This document shows positions 22,880 to 35,020 of a DNA stretch of 64,000 bases, in pieces. The translations under genes were made by a program, and so were the position numbers. Under the pieces are notes generated by a model. That model searched no databases and was not told where the DNA came from. It saw only the letters and a list, made by a program, of their open reading frames with translations. Origin of the DNA: Eonycteris spelaea (Eukaryota; Chordata; Mammalia; Chiroptera; Pteropodidae); the NCBI GenBank assembly GCA_003508835.1, contig PUFA01000225.1, forward strand, positions 2,108,001 to 2,172,000, given 5' to 3'. How positions within the stretch are numbered: position 1 is the stretch's first letter; every line of letters starts with the position of its first letter.

Positions 22880-24865
22880 GTAGGACGCGCGCCCGGCCGA
22901 AATGCCCGCCCAGGGGTTGCAGATGGCCCCGCGTGGAGGGAGCGGAGGTCAAGGGGCTGTCCCTCCAACATGGCAACGACCCAGGCGCAACAATGGCAGG
23001 AGCCGCGGCTGCCCGCGCGGGCTGAGCGGCGGATGCCGTGAGGGCTGCAGCTCCAGCCCGCAGCGCCAAGCGGGTTGCCAAGCCCCACGGCCCGCCCGCT
23101 CCAGCAGTTTCGGGGCGTCTGAAGCCCCCGGGCCCCCTTCCCCACCTCTTTCCCTCTAAACACATTTCCTGGCTTCCAGCTGCTAGGCAATCTGAACCAA
23201 GCAATGTTCTTGGGGTTTGTTTGTTTAATATGAGAAATAAAAAGCAAAACCTGCCCTGGCGCCGGAGTGGTGCTTTCTCGTGCAGTGGGTGAAAAGTCAG
23301 CATCTAGCCTGGGGAATATATACATTTTTTTAGCCAGACGGGTGGTAGACTTGGCTTCTCCCTTATAAGGATACTGCAGCAAAAGGAGGCAGCCTGGGAG
23401 ACGAAGAGGGACCCTCAGGCTCGAGTTCCCGGCCCTCCGGGGAGGCGCTGTTCTCCTGGTCTGTACTTGTCTCTCATTTTCAGCTCCCGACAGCGGTGGC
23501 TTTGATGCTGAGGAGCCATCGCAGGAGCAGGAAGCCCAAGGGAGGCTGCCCAGCTGGGGTGGGTGGGTGAGGTGGGGTGGGATGGGGTAGGGTGGGGAGC
23601 CCAGGGGCTTGGCAGGGTCCTGGGTGGTGGGAAGAGGTTACAAATGTATAAGGTTAGTGAGTGCACACACCCTCCTTGGCTGAGGGCTGTGTGCGTGTGA
23701 AGAAGCGGCCGTTGCTCTTGCTCCTTCAGGCCAACCTTCTCTCCTTCCGTCCCCACCCCCCTTTTGGGGTCTTTGTGGCTTCCCTCTTCCTCCCTCCCCC
23801 TAGCCCTGCCTGGGATATGGAATCTATTGTCTCTAGCTGCCCTGATGTTTTTTTCTCTATTCCGTTGGGGAATTTTGTACCCTGGGCCACCTGGTCCCAG
23901 CATGGTACCATATCCTTTAGCACACAGCTACCCCTGCTTCCAGAAGTGGGTCAACTGCCCCTCCTTCTCCATCTAAACTACCTGTCTGGGACATAGCCTT
24001 GCAGATATAACCAATTTTACTGAATTCCAACCCTGTAGCAGTTGCTGAAGGAAAACTTACTCTATTGCTACACTTGGACTTGTAAAGATATTGGAAGAGA
24101 AATGGCCCAGGGGATGGCAACTCGGATTCCCAAATATTCCTCCCTTCTCAACCCCAGCTATGGATCCCAGAGCAGAATGGTTCTGAGGCTTTGGAATTGC
24201 AACTCCTCCAGAGCCTGGCTGGCCCATCTGGGGTTGTGTCCATGGAAAAATGAAGTCGAGGCACATTTTATAGCCATGCCTGGCAGCCATCATCTGAGGA
24301 GATGGTGGCTGCTGCTTCATTGGTCTTTGGGTGAGCCCAAGGCTTCATTTCCATGGCTCCGAATTTACTGCTGAGTGTGCATGGGTGTATGTGCCTCATC
24401 TGATCAAGCTCTCAGCCGGCCAGAGGGAGCTTGTCCATGTCCCTCTCTCTAGAAACATCGTTGAGGGAGGCCTCAGGCTTTTCCCTGTGGTGCCTTTGGG
24501 TTTGCCCAGTGGCCTGGACTGCCTGTAGTCTTTGCCACGACCTGGTGCTGCCGTAGCAGCAGATCTTCCACACCCTGTGAGCCTTTTGTTCCCCCTCTGA
24601 TTACTTCACCCCGCCTGGGCCTGGCACTTTGCAGGTATCTCATGTCTGTGGTCCTTCAGCTCTACTGGACAGCTCTACTCGGGCCAGCAAAAAGAAAAAT
24701 TAGGAATCTCTGTACTCTTTGGGGCTTTGCAACCATCCATAAACTTCAGTCTCCTCATGCGCCCAGCATGTGAACTTGGACATGGTAATGTGGAGTAGAA
24801 GAGAAAATCGTGGGTGTGTTTAGTGTCAGGAGGCCTGGCTTTGAGTCCTGATGTGACTGACTTAT

Positions 24866-24990
24866 ATTTCTAGCTGTGTGAGCAAGAACAGCTTGTGAAC
24901 CTATTTAAGACTTAGTTTGCATACCTGTAAAATGGGGGAAAAAATAATGCCCTTGGCTCACAGAATGGTTTTAAGAATGAAATACATTGC
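24866..24990 (+). mobile_element. MIR-type SINE
   Basis: It contains the MIR core pattern: 'tagctgtgtgagcaagaaca', then 'acctgtaaaatgggg' and 'ggttttaagaatgaaat'. Confidence 0.55.
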
Positions 24991-26890
24991 TTACCATGAA
25001 CTAAATAAAATCATGTATGCAAACAAGCACTCTGAAAACTAGAGCACCACACAAATGTCGGTTATTCATCGTGAGTTTAGCCTTGTGACAAGGAAGAGAG
25101 AGCTGGTGGGGATAGGGGGAGGTGTGGAAGGAAACAGATATGGAGCAGAGAATGTTCTGGAAACTTTCCTTTCTTGCTAGGGAATACAATACCAAGGTAT
25201 TGTTTCTTGGGTTTTTCTCTTTAAATAGGATTGGCAGGATGGGAACTGGGAGAGAAGGAAAGGCTGCTTGATTATATCTGTAAGGAATTGGGGAGAGACA
25301 TACACCCTCCCCCACCCCCCAAAGGCTGGCTACTATCTATAGACAGGTAGTGCTGAGCTAGCCAATACTATAATAGCTAACACCTACTGATGCCAGCCAG
25401 CTAGTAAATGACAGAGGAGGAATTTGAAAGAGGAAATGTCACCTTGTGCTATAACCTTCATGGCACTATTAGGCAGATATTGGGTCTTGGGAGAGCAGAA
25501 AGGGCAGCTGAGTTGCAGAATTCATTGATACTGGATTCCCAGTTTGAGGGTTGAGGCGCATGTGTGTGAATGTCTTGGACTGGCCTTTCTCTGCTTTCTC
25601 ATTCATATCCTTACCTTTAGTGTAAAGAGATGACTGGGGATAATCAAATCAAGCAATTTTGCCACCTTCTGGGCAATTCTAGTAAGAGGAGGCCCTGGAA
25701 TAACTGAGGCAAATCTTTTATTCTGATATGTCCATATCTGCTTTACTTGGTATCCGTTTTATGAAGTGAAAGGAGACTATTCTTGCATTCTCTATGGTCA
25801 CATAAGGCATTACAACTGGAAAGGACCCTGGAGATTGTTTCCATGAGAAGTCACACGGTTACTAGCAATGCTGCGACTCCATGCTTGCCCCACAGACACA
25901 ATATGACCACTGAAAGGACCTATCCTTTGGCACTTTAGAACTCTGTGTTTGACCCTATCAGTGGCTTCACTGTTGGTAAATTCTGTTCTTTCAGAACATT
26001 GGTGATGGAATTGATTCACCCCAAATATTTTGTAGAGAATCTACAAATCTCTTGCTGGCGAAAGAGATTAAGGGCATAGAAGGCATTGTTTGTGCTTTGG
26101 GGCAGAGACCCTCAAGGTATGGAGAAGAGGAGAGGGTTCTTAGTAGTCCTGAGGCAGAATGGAGGACCTGTGGCTAAAGGGCTCTTTCAGAGATTCACTC
26201 CTTCCTCTTCCTGAGAACTTCCTGTAGGAAGTCTCACCTGGGGAGGCTCCTCAGTATTTCAAAGAGAAGCCAAAGATCACTTACCTCTTTACAAACTGTT
26301 ATCCTTCCACTTTAACTGTACTCCTGCCCTTATTCCTTGAAAATATTAACTCCCTACTTCCTGGATCTTTCTCTCTCAACCCTAGCGAAGGCTAGTCATT
26401 GTGAGACTAACCTCCTGAGCAGTGGTTTCTTCTGAGCAGTTCTTCCTTCTATGCTTTGTGCCTCCTTCTAAGTTTCTCCCGTCACCCCCTCGTCCTGTCT
26501 TAGAGGTCAGATTGGACTTCATCTCCTCTTTCTGTATCCTCCCCACAGAGCAAGTGGGTGCCAGGCATGAGAGCTGCTTCACACACAGCTGGTTGCCTAT
26601 GCCCGTGCGTGGCTGCGCCAGGCCCACCAGGAATAAGCTGTGTGGAGGCATCCTCTCCGGCCAAGTCTTTCTCTCTTTCTTTCTAAGTCTAGTTGCTGCC
26701 CTTGGCAGCAAACCAGAAGGCATAAAGGAAAGGTGAGGGGAATGGAGAGAACCAAGGAGATTCCATTTTGAGAAATACTACAGTTCACCTTGCCAGATAG
26801 AAAAATAGATATGAGCTCTTCTTGTCTCAGGTCACAAACTAACCTGAACCCAGTTGAGAGTAATGATGGGGCCCTTCAACTACTGAGACA

Positions 26891-26896
26891 ACTCTC

Positions 26897-26952
<56 letters not shown>

Positions 26953-27040
26953 TTTCTTTCTCGCTCTCTCCCTCCTTCCTCCCTCCCTCCCTCCTTCTCT
27001 CTCTTTTTCCCTCTCTCCCTCTCTACTTTCCTGAAAGCAG
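26891..27040 (+). repeat. (CT)n microsatellite and pyrimidine tract
   Basis: A CT dinucleotide run passes into CCTT and CCCT repeats. It creates artefactual open frames rich in Leu/Ser or Arg/Glu on the two strands. Confidence 0.95.
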
Positions 27041-28561
27041 AGTGTCTGTCCCATTCCTACCGCGATGCTGTTATGTCTTCCAGAGAACTAAGAGCCCCAT
27101 TAAAGTGCATTTAATTCTGACCGAGAAAGGAGAGATTGTTTACAAATTGGATATTAGGGGATCCTTGGAGAAGGTAACTATATTTTTCCAAAAAACATTA
27201 TAACCAGGGATGTCAGTTTCCACTCTAGACTGCAAGAAGGCAGTTGGGTTTTTTGTTGTTGTTTTTTTGTTGTTGTTGTTTTCCATTAAAAGATACAGTC
27301 CTTTAACAAGAGACTTTAAAAGGTAGAGTGGTTCCAGAGGGTTGGCAAATTCTCTTAAGTGCAATTTTGACTCTGCTGTTGTAGGTGATCCCAACAAGAA
27401 AGGGAAAAAGGAGCCACTTGAGCAAAAATGCAAGTACCAAGAAAGGCAAGAGGATAGGCACTGGCATTGAGCGTCGGTCCACCTATAGCGCTTCAAACAT
27501 TATCTTCATTTTCCCCTCTCCCCAACCTTGGAAGAAATGGATGATGATGAAATTGTCTCTTCACCCCTTTACAGTTGGGGGAACTGAGGTTTATATTAAG
27601 TTTAGATTCCAACTAACAATTATGAAACATGTCTAAGATTGTACAACTAATTACAGAAAAGCTGAAGTTTGGAAGTAGGCCAGGATTCCTCCAGAACCCG
27701 TGTTCTGTCTGTGCTGCACTGAAGGGGCCTGTGAGAAGAAAATGTCAGTGAGACCCAAGTTCCGAATGAGACAAGGCTTCCCCAAGACCCAGATGACAAC
27801 AGAAGGGCTCTTAGTGTCATCTGTGGAAGAAGATATGATTACAAAGGGATATAAGGCTGTCAGATAATGTTTAAAAAGAACTCGTTCGCGCGTTCGACAA
27901 ATAGACTTTGAGTGCTCGCTGAGGACTTGAGGTGCTTTTGGTGCCTAGATAGGCTTCCAGAACTTTCTGTTGATGGGGATGCTGTGCTGGGGAAGTGTGC
28001 CTGGGTATCTGGGGTGGTCAGACTTCCTGGAAAAAATTAAATGTTAACTGAGACCTGAGCAATGAGTAGGAACTGGGGTGAGAGGTGAAGTGAGTGGTGA
28101 AAGAGGCGAACTGAAAGTAGTTTAATCTGCCCAGAGCTGTTGAAGGAGTTTGCATTTTATCTTTTATTCATCCATCCATTTATTCACCGGTTAGTTGTGC
28201 ACTGAAGGTACACGATGTACCTGATGCTCTCTTAAGTGCATAGCAGTGAAGAAGACATACAAAATCCCTGTCCTCTCAGATTTATGTTCTGGGAGACCTT
28301 AGTCTCCCAGAATAAATCAAATCAAGCTTCTGCATTTTACTGACAAGGATTCTGTATTGGTAGATCAGAGAATTACTTATAGATATTCTCTGGCTGAACT
28401 CGAGGAAAGTTTGAGAAAGGACTCTCGTGATATATTTCTATGGATAGTATAGGGTGAGTTAATTAATGGTAGGTGGTTTGTCCAACAAAAACATCTTCAG
28501 TACCTCTGCTCTTTCATTCGTATGGTTATACTTTCATCGATTGACAGGTCATATAAATTCG

Positions 28562-28790
28562 GCTCTGAGGCCAGATTCCTTGGGTTCAGAGCCTGGCTCC
28601 TCCATGAACTAGTTGTTTGACCTTGGGAAAGTTACTTAATTTATCTGTTTTCTCATATGGAAGATGGGGAAAATAATACCACAGGGGAAAAAAAAAAGGC
28701 TGAGGTAAGAGTGGAACGAGTTCATTAATGAACTGCCTAGAACAGTGCTTGATATACAGCAAGGGCTTGGTAACGGTGGTGGTTACAATT
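28562..28790 (+). mobile_element. MIR-type SINE
   Basis: It follows the MIR consensus: 'agcctggctcctccatgaac', 'ttgaccttgggaaagttactta', 'tttctcatatggaagatgggg', then 'agaacagtgcttgatataca'. It is interrupted by an A9 run. Confidence 0.7.
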
Positions 28791-29934
28791 ATTTTATCAT
28801 CCTCCAGTAGCAGGTTTGCGTTAAACCTATGGACACAAACTCAAATTCGGTGTGGTCCCTGACCTTGAGGTAACCTCGATGTGCTCCAAAAAAATGCAAG
28901 TGAATGGCTAAGTTAGTTTCTCAATGGAGTAGGGTAATCCTATAAGCTTGTTATGAGTCAATTACCATATGGCTGTCCCAAGAGTTGGTGTAATCTTGGG
29001 CAGCATTTCTTAGAAGTGTAGAAGCTAGGACCAGAGTGCTTAATATTTTGAAGGCCTCTAAACTCTGACGATCTAACAAATGCTATGGGTATCTACCTGG
29101 AGAAATAAATTGCAACTTCACCTGTCTCGTCCAGCCTCAGAATCTCTGTCTTGCAGCACTGAGATGTTAGCCGTTCTCTGGATTGGTCAGAGCATCCTCC
29201 AAATGTGGCCTTTAAAAGCTCTGTACCATGTGTAAAACACCATGCTGAGGATCATGGGAAGACAAGGTAAATGAGGTTCATTTTTGATTCTTAAGATTAA
29301 TGGGCTGATGTCTATGAAAGTGCTTTGTAACTATAAAGCAGCTACGTGGATAAAATACATTTTTATTCTGATCATTTGTAGGGGTAACGTAAAACAATGT
29401 AAATGCAGTAGGACGCACTACAAATTTTAGAGATGTTTGGAAGCGAACAAAGTGATCGTCATAGGAGATGAGAGGAGGCTCTAGTGCAAGAGTAGGCATT
29501 TGTTGAAGGCAAGCGGAGAGTATCCCATAAGGCACCAGCATGTCTGTCAAAAAACTTGGGGCCCTGGAGAACGGTTAAGAGCCATCAGTATTTGGGAGGC
29601 ATGCGGGAGAGACTGGGCCCGGACTCTGTGGAGAGTCTTGAGTATCTGACAAGGAAAGAGAGGCAGAAACCCTTTCGTCAGAAGGACGACGCGGTGATTG
29701 CTGCCGGAGGAGTATCCTGCTGGTGGAGTGCAGGGGAGACGGACTGGTTAGACGGCTGTTTCAGTCATTCAGGTAGGGAGAAAGGACTAATAACCTTTCA
29801 ATGCCTACTTTCTCACTTAATAAAAGTAGTCAGAAGCTTGGAAAGGAATAGACCAATTGGAGAGAGATTGGAAGTCTGGGAGATCTCTTTCCTTGGAAGA
29901 TTTTGAGGATGGGCGCGGATAGACTGGTTGTGGC

Positions 29935-30070
29935 TCAGTCTAGAAAGAGCACTGGCGTGAGAGTCTGAGACCAGCTTCTAGTTTCACTGCTGCCACTGAT
30001 GAGCTAGCTGTGTGACTCAGACAAATCATTTCTGCCCTGTGGTCATTGGTTCTCTTATCTGTCGAACTGG
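29935..30070 (+). mobile_element. MIR-type SINE
   Basis: It follows the MIR consensus: 'gaaagagcactggcgtgaga', 'agctgtgtgactcagacaaat', then 'tctcttatctgt'. Confidence 0.6.
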
Positions 30071-30254
30071 GTCCTCATTGTTGCCGTTTATTCATTTGCT
30101 TGTTTTTTGAGTGGCTTGAGGAGGATGAAGAAGTGTTTGGGCTGTGGGAAGAGAGTGTGGGGCGTACTAGAATAATCTCTGATATCATCCTGAACATTTA
30201 GTAACATGCTATGTACCTGGGTCTACGGCAGAATTGGAAAAAGACTGAATTGTG

Positions 30255-30420
30255 GCCACGGCAAACACATTTCAGTTTAATTCTCAATTCTAGTGTGACC
30301 TTGGGCAATTTACTCAATCTCTTTCCTTTTTTCTAGTTTCCTCATTTATAAAGTAAGGGATAATAATATCCACACTTAAGGATTGTTGTGAGGATTAAAC
30401 AAGACAATACCTGGCACAAA
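30255..30420 (+). mobile_element. MIR-type SINE
   Basis: It contains 'gtgaccttgggcaatttact', 'tttcctcatttataaagtaa' and 'attgttgtgaggattaaa' in MIR order. Confidence 0.65.
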
Positions 30421-32081
30421 ATCCCAGAGGAAAACAAGAGGCCTGTTTCCTTCCATTTCTGTGACACTCATGTTCACTCAGCTTCCCCCTGTGCGCCCCT
30501 TATCCCTACCTCCTCCTCCTCTTTCCCTTTCACCAAAACACTCCAGGCAGGACAGTGGACATAGCCCTGCAGGTGCTAATTTGACAAACTTTGTAATGGT
30601 GATTACTTACGTTGTAATGGTATTTCAGCAAGGTGCCTATGGATTGTTAGCTCCAGCATGCCTGCACAGATGGCCACACTCCGGCTACATTTATCTAGCT
30701 GCCAGCTTGTCAGCTAATCCCTGTTGAGAATGGCCTTTGACTGTTGCCACCCTGGTAGACCCTGAGGGAGGCTCACGTGGATGAGGGCCCCGTAAAGATG
30801 GGGCTGGGGTGATGAATGTGAGTGTGATGCGCTGTGCCAGGTGGACAGCTGGTCCACCCCTCTGCTATGTGTAGACCTGGGCTCTGTCTTAGGGAGGCCT
30901 CTGTCTCCCTTGGGAGTGCGGCACGGGAGATGAGAGAAAGGCATCAGGGTGTGTGCAGAGCAACACGAGACTGACATGATCCCTTGCTCTACTCCTCCAT
31001 CCTTTTGGTCACTTCCTGCTTAGAAAATATATCTTCTTGCCCCTCCATGCACAGAGAAGCAAAAATGGTTGTTTTAATGCTATGTAAAGCAGATGTATTG
31101 TTCTTGTGTCCCAGACACCGGGCCAGCATTTTAATCAGTCATGTGACACACACAGCATCAGAGTGTTAAGGGCACACAGACAGTAAAAGAAGAATTTGAA
31201 AGGGTTGGCCAGGGAAGGCTTCTGAGGATCTTGAATTGGGATAGAAAGAGGAAAGAGAGAAAGATGCCTCCAGCAGTACCCTTGGCTTTCGAGGCCCTGA
31301 GTCAGGTGGACTGGGAAATATGGTGTGGGGCTCTATACCAGGCTGTACTTACAGATGAGCTGGGCTGAGGGCACTGAACCTGCTGGGACCAGTCCAATTT
31401 GGGGAGTTTCTAGCTGGGATCCCCTGTGATTTGGCATCATCAGAACCACTGCCTGCTGCCTCCTACTCAGTCCCTCCATCTAGGTTATTACCTTTCTGGT
31501 GGTTGGGGAGACCATCTAGTGGAGGATTTCATGTCTCAGTTTTCCGTTCAGGCGTTGCTTCCCAGCGGGGTGTCTCCTTTGACCTGGGTAAGATAGAATC
31601 TCTGGTCTCCACTGGGTTCAATGTCCTTGGCTGCCCTGAGCAGGATATCCTTCTGGCCTGCTACCAGGAAGAGTGGATGGAACTGCGTGGCTCCTGGGGA
31701 AGGCCTGGTGGCCGCCTGGGTCAGGCTAGGCTACCAATAGCCAAGGCCAGGGATTGCAGGAGTCAGTGACTTAAAGGGCCAAACTGCCTGGTGGGCAGCA
31801 CTGGGGGACTTGTGTTTTGGAGATTCCATGGGTTCAGGAGCTGAGACTAGAGGAGGCCATGGCGAGGCATGGCCTACACCAGCAATCCACCTGCCTGCCT
31901 TTTAATGGATCATTCCTCCCAGTGGCGCTAGAAATTTCGCTTACCCCAGCCAGGATGATTGGGTTGGGTACTCCTCCCCTCAGATTCTGCTTTTTAAATG
32001 CAAATGTCGCTGGGAGGGTCTCACACCTAGGCCTCTAACAGCCCTGTGTAAATTAGCGCCAGATGTTTGATGGTTGTTGTG

Positions 32082-32083
<2 letters not shown>

Positions 32084-32113
<30 letters not shown>
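32084..32113 (+). repeat. (TG)n microsatellite
   Basis: About 15 TG units within PIK3C2B intron 1. Confidence 0.9.
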
Positions 32114-32115
<2 letters not shown>

Positions 32116-34349
32116 CTGGGTTGAAAGGGGTTTCTTGAGAGCTGGCCCCTCTTTCCTTTCCCACCTGGTCTGTGGGACTTATTCACTCTGCCCCGACTTA
32201 GGAAATAACCGCCCCAGCCTTGGGCAAAGGCCTCCCAGGCTCTTTGGTCGAGGGTCTCCTGCCGCGGCATTTTTGCTCCCTGATGCTCCCTGGGTCTGTT
32301 CCCAGCGTGCTGGAGTGTGTGCAGGAAAGGGAGGGCCTGCTTGGGGAGCCCCAGGACTGCCCCCTGGAGCTGAGGGTCCTGTTTTCCTTTTTGTTCCGAG
32401 TTTCAACCTTCCATCTACTTTTTCAGACTTCTTTGCCAGTGACCTCAGATCGTGACCTCAGTATCAAGGCTAGTTTCCTCTCCTATCCCTGGGGAGCTGA
32501 CGAGGCAGTGAGTGAGCTGGAGTGTGTGTGGAGGGGTAGGGGTACTTCTCTCTGGTGTGGGGGTTGTTGGAGTTATGTGCATGGGGGAGGGATATGGGGT
32601 ATGTGTGCAGTGTGGGGGAAGGTGGGGAAAGTGTGGGTATATGTGCCATTTGTGTGGGTTTGTGTGGTTCCTTATGTGGCTTTTGGTCCCGGAGAGTGAC
32701 TGCAGCCTAACAGGGATTTTCTTGTTTGCGGAATGAGCACTAATTGAAGATAGTCTCTCTCAGACCACAAGCCTAGATGGCGGGTTTAGGAACTGTGGTG
32801 GCAGGGGACAATGGGCAGGGCTTTGGACAGTGGTGCAGAACCTCCCTGCCCAGAGGGAGGGCGGGGGGGAGCCTGCCCTGGTCGCAGTGTGGGAGCAGGT
32901 CTACAGCAACTTGGTGGTTTGCATGGATGGCTGGTTTACCTTTTTTTACTCAACTTCCTTTCACACTCCTCCAGCCAAGCAGGTGGCTGTCAGACACTTA
33001 GCGTGTCTCTGCCCATGGGCTCCCCGACCAGGGCTGACAGGCAGTCACTCCACTCTTCTGACAGACAGTACCACCACACTGGTCTGCTGGCCCCACCTTC
33101 TCTACACTGTATAAGATCAATCTGGGGACTGATTTCCTGGGTCCTTGTCCCAGGGCTCTGGCACATTTGTGTGCTGAGTGCATACTTTTGAGAGGAGCAC
33201 AGGGCTGGGGCCAAGACTGTTTCTGAGCATCAGTACCACGTAGCCTCCCGCATCGGCTGTCTGGACCCTTCTCTGGGGTGAGAACCCAGGCAAAGTTGGT
33301 GACACTTACTCTCACTCTCCTCATCTCTGACAGACAGGAGGAGAGAGACAGACTTTCAGATGTCTAAGAAAGGTGCTACCTGAAAATAACCAAAGAATCG
33401 TTATAGTCGAATGAATTGGAGACACTCCCTAAAAATCAGAGCATTGATCCCCAGCAAAGATGCCCTCCTGGGGCAGGACGGTCTCATTGGCATTATTCAG
33501 TGCACTCTGGTTAGTCTGGTGCCGCCGCATTTGCCCTGAGATACATCCTGTCCCCTTGCCATGGGGCGGGGCCATGTTTGAGGTGCCTCCTTGTTCCTGC
33601 AGACACTGATGGGTTAGTCCCTCCCAGCCTGTGAGGACACCAGGTGTCAGGACCGAACCTGAGCGTGAGGTAGATCCACTCTGCTTCTCATCTTTTCCCT
33701 CCGTGAGTCCAGAGCATGTTCTGTCCTCTCCTTGGTGCCTCCGCTGGATGGGAATAGCTGTGACCTACTTTCTAGATTCTGCTTAATGGGCTGGTCCAGG
33801 GAGTTTTCCCAGCCCCACAGGAATCCTGGAAAACTAGATTCCATAGGGCGTGGCTGGGTAAGCTGGTCTGTAGGTTCAGCTGGAAGTGACAGAGGTGGCA
33901 CCTTCGGCCTTGCAGTCAGCACTCTGGTCCTTGCGGGCGGCACCCTGGGCCACACAGGAGGCACCCTGGGCCTTGCAGGAGCTTGTTTTGCAGGAAGCAA
34001 ATGGCCCGGTGAAGCAAAGCTGAGGCGATGAGGCGGAGAGAGCTGGTGGGGCGGCGAGGACTAGGGAGGGCTGCTGTGCTGCACCCGCGTTCTCGTGTTC
34101 TTCTTCCTTTACCCTGCGTGAGGCCTATAGTACCCTCACAGAGGCTAGGGTTTCCTAGATGTTGCCATTTGAAAATGTGGGGGTTCTTTTTCCGATGTGG
34201 GTTGGTTCATGGGAAAGTGTCCGTGAGGAAGTTTCTTTGGGAGTCCCCGCAGCTGGGGGCCAAGACCGATGAGGCGAGTTCGTCCTTTAGCTCTTCTCCC
34301 CCCTCACCATCCTGCTCCCCCACTTCTTCTGGAGGGCTGAAGCTGGAGT

Positions 34350-35020
34350 AATTCTTAAAATTTTTTTTTTTACATTTTAATTTTTTTATTGAGGTAACAT
34401 TGGTTAATGACATATAAATTTCAGGTATACAGCATTGTAACTGATATCTGTGTCCTCTACTGCATGCTCATCATCAAAAGTCTGGTCCTCCTTTGTTTTA
34501 TATTTGACCGCCTTTATGCTCTTTGACCTCCCCCTGTTCCCTTCCCCTTCGGCAACCACCCTTCTAGAGTCTGTATCTACAAGTTTTGTTTTGTTTTGTT
34601 TTGTTAGTTCATTTGTTACTTTTAGTTTTATATTTCATATATGAGTGATCATATGGTTTTTGTCTTTTACCATTTGATTTATTTCACTCAGCATAATACC
34701 TTCCATTTCCATCCATGTTGCAAATGGCAAGATTTCATCTTTTTATAGCTGAGTAATATTTCATTAAGTGTGTGTACCACGTCTTTATTTACTCACCTGT
34801 TGACGGACACAGGTTGTTTTCATATCTTGGCTATTGTAAATAATGCTGCAATGAACATAAGGGTGCATATATCTTTTCAAATCAGTGCTTTGGATTTCTT
34901 TGGATAATTGCTTAGAAGTAGAAATGCTGGATCATATGGTAGTTCTATTCTTAATTTTTTTGAGGAATCTCCATACTGTTTTTCACACTGGCTGCACTAG
35001 TTTACATTCCTACCCACCAT
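34350..35020 (-). mobile_element. L1 LINE 3' end, minus orientation
   Basis: A T-run (34361-34370) marks the A tail of a minus-strand element. It is followed by 'attgaggtaacattggttaa' and by antisense L1 3' text such as 'ttcatatcttggctattgta' (34819), 'aataatgctgcaatgaacat' and 'gctggatcatatggtagttc' (34926). The last part lies in the L1 ORF2/3' UTR region. It looks younger and less diverged than the other L1 fragments here. Confidence 0.75.

Larger units (their letters stand above)
22090..23130 (+). promoter_or_regulatory. PIK3C2B: CpG island and promoter of PIK3C2B
   Basis: The densest CpG stretch of the window, with GC boxes and no TATA box. It is bordered on the left by a 300-base G-rich purine tract (22140-22440) and merges into the probable first exon. 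Dispersed initiation is expected for such promoters. Its position, about 19.5 kb before the first coding exon, matches a long PIK3C2B intron 1. Confidence 0.75.

Noticed and set aside
22035..23303. 422-codon open frame on the minus strand
   Set aside because: It lies in the CpG island and polypurine tract; GC-rich composition lacks stop codons. The translation is Pro/Ser/Ala/Arg low complexity, several other frames are also open, and it runs antisense to the PIK3C2B first exon.
26790..27203. Open frames rich in Ser/Leu or Arg/Glu
   Set aside because: They are produced by the CT microsatellite at 26891-27040.
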